Assembly (NCBI GenBank): GCA_003586115.2
Contig: QVOM02000042.1
Span: forward strand, 34,209,721 to 34,273,720
Source of the DNA: Salvator merianae
Lineage: Eukaryota > Chordata > Lepidosauria > Squamata > Teiidae
DNA length: 64,000 nucleotides
Direction: 5' to 3'
The translations under genes were made by a program, and so were the position numbers. Positions 1 through 11,000 of the stretch are shown in pieces (positions within the stretch are counted from its first letter, which is position 1; the number at the start of each line of letters is the position of its first letter). The notes beneath the pieces are model-generated. The model was not told the origin of the DNA, searched no databases, and was given only the letters and a program-made list of their open reading frames with translations.

Positions 1-1859
1 CTCCTGCCCATGGCAGGGAAAACTCTGTATTCTTGAACATAATTGGCATTTCCCCTTGCTGTCTGGAGGGCCCCATTGTCATATATGAGAAGGGGGAAGC
101 GTACTTCCAGCTGGCCATTTTAAACTGAAGGAAGAGGATGCACTTAGATTGAGTTTGGATCACAAAGAACACAGCTCTGGATAACATCATTTCCCACCTG
201 ATTCCCACAGGGAGTTCCAGGTCCCATGACCTTGAGCCTCCACAATACTTCAGTAGTTCCCAGCACAATGATGGAAGCTGACAGGAAATTCAACCACATC
301 ACAAGGGGAAAGCATCATTGGTAATATAGGCTAAAAGCGAGGGCTGCGTGTGAGGAAGTGGCCAAGATAGCAGCACAGTGGACAAGCTGACATTGTGTAA
401 AAATTATTACTTCTACAGAAACTGCACATACAGTGCAAGCTTTGTGTTTTTTTTAAATGTCACTGTGCCTGCTAAGTAGTTAAACATTGATATTACTTCC
501 TTGGAACTTCTTCTAGCTTAAATACAGTATGGCTAATAGAGGGACAAAGTAAAGCTTATAGCATCTTCCCATGACCTAAAGAAGAATCTGCTGCAGTTCA
601 AATTAAAGCTTACTTTCAACTGGGCAGTCATCCAGACCACAAAAACCACCACAGTTCACAGATTGCTGTGTTCTGTTCCAGTGCCCAATATTCAGAACAA
701 TTTTCTCTTGCAAAAATTGCTTATGTAGCAGATACTCAAAGGTGAGGACACACACAAATCCCTGTATTAAGGTAGTGTTAAATCCAACATTTCAAAACTT
801 TCAGAAGTCACAGAAATCAAAATGTTTTTGTTCAAAACCTTGACAGAGCCCATGAAAACTTGTGTGCTGTATGACAGTACTTGATGGAAATAAAACATTT
901 ATAGTGCTTCTAACATAAGTAATTTGGTACTCAGCAAAGGATTAATTTGTCACTGGATTATTGTATTACAAAGTATAATATCCTTGAGGTAGGAGAGAAT
1001 TTTTGGACACCTGTATATTGAACTGTACAATTGAAAAAAACTGAGGCATTATCCACCATTCTACAACACTGAAAATTACAAGTATCAGATCACAAGCTTT
1101 GCATCTTTGAAGCTTTGAATATTTTACAGAACAGAATCTACATATGTTACTGGTATCTGTCTCACTAATGGTAAAACTGGAAGTGAGCACAGTGTTGCTA
1201 ACACCAACAAAGACTGTATTCTTGCGTATTATTGGTGTTGGCATACCAGGCTATCATGCTATACTCAAATGGCCTGAATAACACGCTTGCTTAAAGCTTA
1301 TCTCTTCTATGTATACTGTATATTGTTACAGCTACAATAATTGGATATAGCTATAGCAATTTCTGTAATAACATTAAGAAAGCTAATTAAGGCGATTTCC
1401 ACATTTCCCATTATACCAGTTCAGGAAGAGGTCCAGAGCCACTGGTGAGGTTTAAGGGAGCCTACTCCCCTTCCTAGTATACTCTGCCCACCACACAGGA
1501 TGGAGCATAGACCAGTCCAAACCAGACTAGGAGGCCCAAAATGGCTGTCTAGTCTCCTGGTACACCAGGATATCTCTTTAAAGAAGTCTAACGGCATACT
1601 AGGCAGTGGCAAACCAGACCATAAGAGTGCAGACATCTCCATTGTCCGGTATCCTGGGGGACCCATTTCAGCAGCACTGAAGTGTTCAAAACATCTAGGA
1701 TTAGGATAGCATTATATGTTTTAATTCTACATCTACAAGCAAATTATATTTTGTTTATTTTACTGTTGGATTGTTTCCCTTTAAATCTTTATGTTAATCT
1801 CAGCTGATACTATTAAAATAAATTATAATAAATACTCTAATATTGGAGATTGAAATCTA
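1..1859. other. Intergenic DNA, no gene seen
   Basis: AT-rich DNA beyond the ERCC6L2 stop. Open frames here are short and unlike known proteins. A moderately GC-richer stretch at 1420-1700 may be an interspersed repeat, but I do not recognise it. Confidence 0.5.
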
Positions 1860-2425
1860 ACATCCTAGATACAGGAAATAATTATACCTATTCATAAGAA
1901 AGGAGACCATCAAAATCCTGACAGTTATCACTCTATATGCTTACTTTCAGTAGTCAGCAAGCTTTATACCAGCTACTTGAATGAAAAATATACAGCATGA
2001 ATGGAAACAGAATATGGGATGGGCAAGGAGGAAGCAGGTGTTTGAAAGGGCAGATTTACTGCTGAGCACTGTGGTAGAATTCAGAGACATAGCTCTGTCA
2101 GTCTAGATCACTATAGCAGGAGGGTCCAGTAACACCTTAGAGACTAACAAAGAAAAAAAAGTCGGTAGCATCAGCTTTCGCACCATGAAGTCGACTTAGT
2201 CTATGAAAACTCATGCCACCAACCTCTTTCTCTCTGTTAAGCTCTAAGGTGCTGCTAGGCTCCCTAGCTATGTTGAGCACGCCCCCTTATTGTTAGATCT
2301 ATTTCTGAGCACTGTGTCATCCTTTTCTATTCAGAAGGAACACAACTAAGACACTCTAAATGTGATCCATATGTAGCTTTTCTAGACCTTAAGGCTGCCT
2401 TTGATTCCATCTCTGGTCTAAAGTA
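1860..2425 (+). mobile_element. Old LINE reverse-transcriptase fragment, split by an insertion
   Basis: The + strand reads IPIHKKGDHQNPDSYHSICL and LLSVVSKLYTSYLNEK, the RT region with the N-Y-R-x-I-S/C-L signature, up to AEHC at 2073. It resumes at 2305 with AEHCVI and reaches LDLKAAFDSIS (motif A with its catalytic Asp). Stops and frame shifts show it is dead. The interruption is the element at 2074-2304. Confidence 0.6.
2074..2304. mobile_element. Foldback repeat inserted in a LINE, with a 12-bp target duplication
   Basis: The 12-mer CTGAGCACTGTG stands at 2062-2073 and again at 2305-2316, and joining across one copy restores the LINE reading frame, so 2074-2304 is an insertion. The element is partly palindromic: CACCTTAGAGACTAACAAAG near 2131-2150 is the inverse of the CTGTTAAGCTCTAAGGTG region near 2235-2255, and the next bases on each side also pair loosely. 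Its middle part resembles a widespread amniote repeat with a TAGTCTATGAAA...TCTAAGGTGCTGCTAG core. A relative lies at 30449-30555. Confidence 0.6.
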
Positions 2426-2437
2426 ACAATATCACTG

Positions 2438-2530
2438 GCTGCATCTAGACATCGCTTACTCATTCTGCTACATTTGGATATTCTGGAATAAAGCTTGGAT
2501 ATTCCAGAATAAAGCACTCCCGCTACTATG
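2438..2530 (+). mobile_element. Truncated arm of the GGCTGCATC palindromic MITE
   Basis: Starts GGCTGCATCTAGACATCGCT and matches the left arm of the palindromic element at 11440-11572, but the right arm is absent. The unit TTGGATATTCTGGAATAAAG and a near copy follow each other in tandem at 2471-2515. Confidence 0.5.
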
Positions 2531-5500
2531 GTCACAAGTTAGCTGTCAGAACATACTTCTATTCTCTGCTTTTATTAACATAAGGCCGACAATATACTCT
2601 GGTAGCACTACAAGTTTTTAAGGCAAAAGAGTTACTCCAATTGTTCAGTGGAATTCCTCTCTGATTGTAGGCATAAACATGACTAGAATGAACCCATTCA
2701 ATTCCTCCACAGAATATTGGAAGCACCCAAATGTGGTACAGCAGTAGAACTGAGACTGGAAATGGTACTACTCTGTGTGGAAAACAGCATGAATAGTTGC
2801 TGTCAGTGCATGGAAAGTTTCTGTTCTGTAAATAATCATTACAGAACAGACTTTGGAGCTCTTAATTAATCTCCAAGAGCTCAAATTTGCAGGGAAGTGG
2901 CTAGAGATTTTTAAAATTAAATACACCAAATAGTTAATTTTCTAATTAACTATTATGTTAATCATGGACGGCCTTGACAAGTTTCAAGTGATCCTAGCAC
3001 AAATTTATAACAGACCCTGTAATTGAAAATAACATCATAGGAGTAACAAATTATTCTCATGAGCAGTGACTCTGGATGTGCAAACTATCTATCAATCTTA
3101 ACTAGTCCTAGATATAGAAGATTATTTACCATAGCAAGATGGAACGTCAAATAACTATAGAGAAATAGAGGTAATGTTTCATGAATTTTTAAACAATAGT
3201 TTCAATCAAGAATACTGGAGGATATTTTTCAAGCCATACAGAAAAACGTCCCTGTGTATCTAAAACTATTCACGATAGGAACTAATAAGTTAGTAATTCA
3301 GACTAATGCCAAGTTCCTTGCAGCTCCAGAAAAGCCCAGGAAACAGTGCATTTGATTCCAAAGCCATACTGTATTTTGTCCTGGAGCCTCAAATAATAAA
3401 ACAAGAAATCAACAAACTTGGAACTCTGCTAAGTATCTTCAGATCAATGTAACTACACATTTTAAGATATTTTTTCATTTTAAATAATTTGAATGTAAAG
3501 GCTACTAGTTATATGTGCTTTATCTTAACTTTAATGATAGTTTTTATTGGTCACTAGATGCTTTGTCCATATATATTAACGTTTATGTGGATCTATGACC
3601 ATAACAAAGTTTTGAACTCTCCCTTCCAATTCCAGCCTCAATTTCTTCTCCACATACCCTGCTCCTGATGGTCCAGTAAATGCAACATGTACAGTTGTGG
3701 AACGGAAGAAGTGGAAACTGCAAGCCAGGAGCTGAGTAGCAATCTACGTTGAAGATGAAGACAAAGAGAGAGCTACATTTCTCTTCCAGGCTTTCCTCAT
3801 TGCTCACTTTCTCCAGCGCAATCCTTCATTTTGGACATCCTATCCAGCTGCACTGCATGCAAAAAACCACCCCAAACTGATAACTTCCTCCTTCCTCAAT
3901 CTCCTTACTGCCTCCCTTTGCACGTGTAATTTCGATCCCTTCTGATTTCATCCAAATTTGATGAAGACCTGCTCCATTACTGGCATAACCCTACTTGGTT
4001 GATGGAGAATAGGGGAGGAGAGTGTGAAATATATTCCCTTTGGATGGAAGCAGCAGCACTTCCTGGATTCTGGGGAAGGAACTTCTTGGATGAATGTGTC
4101 TTCACAATTACCAGGAAGAAAGCTCGATGTAGGGCATTTTTAGTTATTTTTATTTATGCCCCATCAAACTTTATGGTATGCGTGTATTTCAACCCTCTGT
4201 AGTCCTATGTAGTCGTACCCTGTCAAACTAAATAAACTGTTTTGGGCTACAATTATAAACAGACTCCCCAGGAAAAACGGATGGACACTATGGAGTTTAT
4301 TTTGAGAAAATGGAACAAAATTGCCCTTTTGCAGTGTAATCCAATATATGATTGATACCTGACCCTGTATCATCATAAACGAGCTGCACTGGAACTTATA
4401 AGAGCTTTATCCCAAAGGTGTATTGGGCGTATTGACTGGATCGATTGATCAACCTCTATCAAACATCTGTAATTTGCATGTAAGTTCGAAGAGAATTTCA
4501 GTCTTAACAGTGCCTCACCTATCATTAGTTCTACCTATCTGGACTCCCAGTACCACTTCCTTGTAACTACCTTGGTTTCTGCCCAAGTGGCCACAACAGG
4601 CATCAACTACCATTATTTGTTACCAAGGTAAACATTTTCAGCATTATCTTCACCAGTTTTTCAAAAAAGGGAGAACATAGCAGGAATAACCAGATTGACT
4701 TGACACCTCCAAAAATTTACTGTAGAAAAACTGAGCCATGTAAAAATCAATGATACTTTATTGATTTTATACAGGCACATAGCTACACATATAAGGTCAT
4801 GCCTGTAATTGCATTTCTGTTTCTAGACAGAATGGTTGCAATAACTTCAACTAAGCTTAGGTTTCATAGCCATCCATCACTTTCCTGGCAAAACTACTTG
4901 GCAAGTCACATTCAATGATCAGTTATGCAGTAACCAAATGCTTACAACAACTGTATAAATCAACAAAAGACACATGATGCCTTTTTTATTATCATTATTA
5001 GATTTTTATAGAACATAACTATTTAGCAAGACTTAATAATTACAAAACAGAACAATATAATAAAGTGATCTACATTTATATAAACAAACTGTAACACTGA
5101 CTTTGGGTTATGATTGTTTTCTAATGAAAAAGTAGCATCCACAAAGCAAATGATCCTGCACAATTTTTATTCATTTAATCAAAGCTTGCACAGAAACTTC
5201 CTCAAATTCTGTTCTAATCCACTGTCTTAACATGTGGCCCGTGGCTTCTAACATGCACCAATTCAGTTCTCCAAATATTTTATTGAAACATCATTAAAGA
5301 ACAGTTAAATCTCTCTTGCAAGGAAGGACAAGAAAATAAGAGAGATTTGTGATCAAATTTTTGTCTTCAGCAACTTTTAATGCCAACAACAGCCTGGGAT
5401 ACACAGAGGCAAGAATATATTTTTTGTTAAGTAGATGCAAATACTTAATAGCTTTAAATGCTACAGCTAAAAGTTTAAAATTCCATTAAAACCATAATGA

Positions 5501-5799
5501 TTTTCATGTTTTAGTTCTTTTTTAAAAATAATAATAATAAATGTACACAGAAGAAAACAAACATTTATCAGCTTTTTCACACCTGCCTCAGAAAACAGAA
5601 TCCCTTCAACAACAGATCCTCAACATATTATGGCAAACATAGAACAAGGATATGTCTTATTCTTAATAAAATAAATTACATTCTTCTACAAAGACTCAGA
5701 AGAGTTTCTTTGATTAAAAGCCAGTACATCCTGTTGCCTGTATGTAAGTTTATCCATGATAAAAAAAATTCATAACTGGTCATACTAGAGATCCAGTAC
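2531..5799. other. Intergenic or distal 3' UTR DNA, no gene seen
   Basis: Only short open frames without recognisable similarity, AT-rich stretches and no splice-flanked coding blocks. 4740-5100 resembles the AT-rich end of a 3' UTR read on the minus strand, but this is weak. Confidence 0.4.
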
Positions 5800-7146
5800 A
5801 GGGCTATAGTAAGCCTTACTCCAACCAACATAAGTAGTATCATTGCTTTATTTTTATATTTATTGATTTTCATTGGTATATAAAGGTAGTACAGTTACAA
5901 CTGAGGATCAGGATAAATTATTTCTGAGCTAATTTTGTTAATCCTCTCATTGCCTGAAGCCAGAACCCTTGTTTCATGTTTTCATTCTGAGCACATTTGG
6001 ATTGGGATACAGCTTGTATTGTTAAAGGTGAAGAATGTGCTGGATAAATGGTCCTAATGGATTTACCATATCTTCCAAAATAGGTTCAGATATCACAAAG
6101 TAGCAGCAACATACAGCTGCCTGCTCTTGTTTAATCTTCCTTGAGGCTAATTCTGTGACATCTAAATATACCACTTGATACATTTGCAACAGTTTCTTAT
6201 ACTGGCAACATAATAGTTGTCAATCTAGGTCTTCAGTGAACATGTATTTGCAACTGTCACTATATTTGGACCAAAGCAATTTTAATCTTCTTGTTAACTT
6301 GGCCTTGATTCTCCACTGTCTGACACTACCCTGGAGCAACAGCGGCCAACAGATCAGAACTGTGAGTTTGACTGGGACATGATAGCATGAAGAGCCTCAT
6401 TTTGGCCTGCCTGAAGTGAGCCCCAGTACAGTGGAACTTGGGTTTATTAAGGCAAAAGTCAAATTCTGAATTATTACTCTCCTGAAACATAGTCCCGGTT
6501 CCCTGATCCTGAGCGTAACACTAAATGAGTGAAGCTCTGGTAAGGTCTTCAGATAACCATGATTTTGCAGTTTCATCCAGATTTCTTCAAAATGTACAAC
6601 AGATTCTTTGTGCACAGAACTCAACACAGAATAAAGTACAGCAGCTTTCAATGGCTGAACGCAGAAGATCTTAAGGATCCTTAGTGTATGTGTGTAAGAA
6701 TGTGAGCAGCTAGCCTGAAAGGAAGAGAATGCCTAGATAAGGATCAGGAAGGCATGTATGGTGAGGAACAGGGGAGACAGGGCTAAGCTTTAAAAGAACT
6801 GACACCCACATGTGGAACATTATATGAGACAGAAGCATGACTGCTAACAAAAGAAGAAAAAAAAACCCTGCAAATACTATAAAACCATAATGTTATCCTC
6901 CATACCAATCAAACCAATGTGGTTCAAGTTTCTCCAAAGGCATTTTGCAACACTTTCAAAACATGCAAGTTTTCCTCTTTTCAAAGAGAAAAATGTTCAA
7001 GAAGAAGGAACATAGTTTCATTGGAGGGAGCATGTTTATGATGTTTTGGGCTAATTCCAGCTCTAGTATGAACAGTAAAGTTTTGAAACACCGGTGGAAT
7101 TTGGTTCTTGTTTTGTCAATACTTAGATATTATATCTTGTGCCGAA
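5800..7146 (-). other. ERCC6L2: Probable start of the ERCC6L2 3' UTR, end uncertain
   Basis: The sequence after the stop is AT-rich without further exons of the gene. AATAAA on the minus strand occurs at 6443-6448 (about 700 nt after the stop) and at 5847-5852 (about 1.3 kb after it). I cannot tell which, if either, is used. The relic at 5990-6660 would be inside the longer UTR. Confidence 0.35.
5990..6660 (-). pseudogene. Possible degraded coding relic of unknown parent
   Basis: On the minus strand, successive segments read like protein when the frame is changed. The segment at 6651-6397 is an open 84-residue stretch with VLSSVHKESVVHFEEIWMKL. A second has VENQGQVNKKIKIALVQI near 6290, and a third has YQVVYLDVTELASRKIKQEQ followed by FVISEPILEDMVNPLGPFIQ near 6190-6035. 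Stops and frame changes separate them. There are no introns, as expected of a processed pseudogene or an old transposon ORF. I do not recognise the parent, and chance cannot be excluded. Confidence 0.28.
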
Positions 7147-8053
7147 TTAAAATTCATCATCTGTGTCAACTGCATATTTTTTCCATAAAAAATTGTCATT
7201 TTTCTTCCAAAGCGACTTTGTCTGCTCCTTCCCCTTGGCTAAGGTCTTGTGGGGACTTTTTTCACACAGACTCTCTATAACTGCCACATCTGTGAGTTTT
7301 TGGAGAGTCTCTTCATTCTGTTCATTCAGCATGTCCCAAAAGTCTTTGGGTCGAGTTTTTGCTTTCTCTGCAGGCCCAGAAAGAGAGCTCCTACTCTTGG
7401 GCAGCTTTGCTCGTGAACCTCCACTGCTGCTGAAGAGATCATTTAAAATAGATGTATCCCCTAGTATGTCTGCAACAGAGTTTTGCTTCAGCATCTGAGT
7501 TGGTCTGCTTTCTGACAGAGACAAAAAGGGTTTTCTTGGTGACTCTGTCCCCTTCAAGTTTGGCTGTCCTTTAGCAGCATTTGCAGACAGCCCCTCAATT
7601 ACTTCTGATTTACTGCTTAATGAGTCAAATGCCATAAAATCCTTGAATGCCTGACTGTTTCTCCCACTAATGCTATCTTGGGTAATGACAGTGGGCAATT
7701 GTTTATCTTCCACATCATCACACACAGCAGCCTGTATGCAGGGATCATACTGAAATGGCTTTGATTCTGCTTCATGCCGTGTTTGGCTACAAAGATCCCT
7801 TGAAGGAACAGACTTTAATTTTCCATGTACATAACTGGACTTTCTTTTTCTGCTCTGGGTTCTGTGCGTAGCCTCCTCGTTTCCTCCTGAAGCAGGATCA
7901 ATTTTTAATAGGTCCTTTAACTCTGGATATTTTGTACCATAAAATTCTTTCAACTTTCCAAGCCTTTCAACCGATGAAGTTTTAGTGATATACATTGCAA
8001 ATTCTTCCACTGAAGCGTTATGAAAATAAGATGCCATTTCTTCAAATTGTTTC
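7147..8053 (-). CDS. ERCC6L2: ERCC6L2 last coding exon with natural stop
   Basis: 907 nt including TAA at 7147-7149; acceptor GCTGCAG|G at 8054. It encodes window residues 1004-1305. [20 protein letters not shown] starts a helical domain, probably the HEBO region that is characteristic of the protein, followed by a divergent middle. The end is conserved: [49 protein letters not shown]. It stops at DTDDEF, a few residues shorter than human. The start and stop are fixed by the splice phase and conservation. Confidence 0.96.
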
Positions 8054-11000
8054 CTGCAGCCATCAACAAAAGCAAAACATAGTTATTTGTCCCAATTATA
8101 TAACAAGAAGAAAAGAAACTGGACAAATATCTTGTAATATTAATAAATGACACTTATTTCTGGACTGGATTAGAATTGGACACTCACTTCTGCATTTTTT
8201 TAAAAAGGAATTGTTACAATCTCTTAAAAGAATCAAAGCAGGGAGTTACTGGCTGCTGTTCATAATTGTAAGCCCATGAACAATTACAACAAATGGACCT
8301 ACAGTTATGAGAAGACTACCAGTTCCTACTTGTTTGCTTCCTTACTTAAATCTTTTAGTATCTAGATATCTTTTCATCTAGAGGTGCAGAAAACAGCAAA
8401 TGAAAGAGTCAAGGGGCTGGAATAAAATCAGGCTGCAACGCCTTGGCCTCTTCAGCCTTGAAAGACGACATTTAAGAGGGGACCTGACTGAAGTATATAA
8501 AATCATGCACAGTATGGAAAAGGTAGATAGAGAAATATAATTTTCTCTTTCACCCAACACTAGAACCAGGGGGCACTCTGTGAAGATAATGGGCAGGAGA
8601 GATAGGACCGACAAGGGGAAGTATTTTTTCACCCAGAGGGTCATTTACTATCAGAAGAGATGGCGACAGCAATCAGCCTGGATAGCTTTAAGAAAGGGTT
8701 GGACAGATTCATGGAGATCAGGTGTATCAATGGCTTCTAGAATGTGTGCCAAAGATGCCTAGGTACTGTCTCCAGGTTGGAGAGACAGGCAGGATGCCTC
8801 TAAAGGCCATTTGCAGGGAGTCAAAAACAGGTGAAGGTTTGCCTTCATATTCTGTTTGAGAATGTCTAGAAGCAGCTGGTGGGTCACTGTGTGAGACAGG
8901 AGACTGGACTAGATGGGCCACAGCTCAATCTAGCAGGTCTCCTCTTATCTTCTTATGTTCTTTTTCAAATAATGATGGAGGAGATAATTTTTTAAGAATA
9001 AAAACAAGAGTTAAATGTAGTTATTCTACAATCAGTTCCTGTAAACCATATAGAGATTGTATTTGTGTATTCATTCAACTCCCTATATAGCTATATACTA
9101 CCAATCCACCACCTTCTCATCAGAAACCCATCATGAAAAGGTTGTGTGAAATGAACATCTATACAAACATATTCAGAAGTAAGTTCCACTAAGTTTACTC
9201 CCAGGAAAGTAGTGGTTCTGAAACTGTTATCAAAGTAAAACATGTACTGATCTGTCTACCACCAGCATTTGGTAGTAAGTTTAAATTATTTTGTTTCAAA
9301 GGGCCTTTCTGATCTTTTGATTTGCTAAAATAAGTTTCTGCCTCCCTGACTTGCAACTCTTTCTTTATTGTTGCTCTATGTTTTTAAGATGCAGTAGCTA
9401 AGCTTATCAAAAGCTGTCAAAGGTAAATTTATACAAATCAACAGAAACATCCTCAGACTGCTTCTCAAAACGTAATCAGATCAATCCACCACTCAGTAAA
9501 TCTTCAGAATTTAGACAAAAACTCATTTAATTATTTAAAATGCTGATGAAACCTACAGATTAAAAGGTAAATAAAATGCCCTAGCTAGTTTACTTATTGA
9601 GGTGAATGCTATAATTACGTAAAGTCTTTACAGCATAGCGTCCTGTGCATGAATGTGTCTAGAAAGAAGTATGAAGCTAGAACTCTGCATCTCCAAAGAC
9701 AATTTTTCCTGTTTATTTCTTGCTATAATCCACACTTTTAATACAGGGAGGCATCTACCTGAAACTGCCCTCTACGAAAATCTCTAAAATTATCACATCA
9801 GAGAAAAACTTTCAAAGGTTGTATTTTGTTTTGGTTTTCCTTGTCTCACTCTCTTTGACACTTCTCACATGGGAGTACTTTACCACATGAAAAGATGATA
9901 GTAAATCCAGACTTTTCCATGTCAGATATGGATGTTTGATGAAGTGGCTCTCATATGAAAGCTGACATTTTACTGCTACTGCATACTTCTCAGTGGAGTT
10001 CAGCTTAATCCACATGAAGCCAACATAAATGACCAAAAAAGAAAAACAAAACAAAACAAAGCACCTTTGCTCCCTTCCAGAATCCAATTTCTAATATACA
10101 CAGCAGCTCCTACAAAGCACACGTATGGGTTGCTGGCTTAGGAGCAGAGCATATACTTAGCATGCAGAAGATCCAAAGTGTTCTAGCCAATATGGACGAA
10201 TCAACAGACTAACACAGTTTTTTGATTAAAATTGTTGTTAGCCATAGTCATTAATTTTTTAAACAAAAACTCCTCAGAAGTTTAAGTTCCCAGTCTGTGA
10301 AGAGAAACTCCACAGGCTCCAGAAAACAATGTGATTTAAACAAAGCCCTAAATATTCATAGCATGAGAATCCCACCCATTGCTTTAATAATAAACACACT
10401 TATTATAAACACAAAATAATTCATTTGCAAAAGTATTATTTCTGCTACTTGGCAATGAGTTTACCTAGTGACAACACTAATTATTCCCAATTATTATCTT
10501 GCACAGAGAAAAATGTTGTCTGCAAGGAGGTTTGTATTCATGCCACAATTTTAATTTCTGCAACTTTTACTGATGTAGTTGGCATAGTAAGCAACAATGC
10601 TACAGTTATTAGTTTGTCTAGTCTTTACTGGGCAACAAAGGAATGTCTAAAACCTGAAATCCCAATTATTAGAACAGTTTCAGTAAGACAGAGTATCAGT
10701 AATATTTCAGGAGATGACTACATTTTAAACAATATCTCTAAAAAAGAAAACTAGGAATAGATGGGAAACAATATGCACTGTACCTTTCAAGGAGGAACAT
10801 CTGAACAGAACCGACTGGCAAAGACTGCCCCATAGCTGATCTGTAATAGCTCTGTGAAAGCTACAACCAAGGTTTTAACACCATACTGTACTATTCTTTC
10901 ATTGTAAAGGTGATTCCATGAAAGCTAAACCTTACATAGTCATTCATTGTATAACACTATAGTTTGTCTCCCACAAAATTCTATTTATTTACACTATGTT

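Noticed and set aside
7163..7498. Open frames on the + strand opposite the last ERCC6L2 exon
   Set aside because: They are antisense shadows of a conserved coding exon.
10125..10185. Functional tRNA gene
   Set aside because: Only an A-box-like head remains, no cloverleaf or B box; it is a SINE remnant.
10425..10754. 109-codon open frame on the + strand in the last ERCC6L2 intron
   Set aside because: No recognisable motif or similarity, AT-rich composition as in the flanks, no splice or start context.
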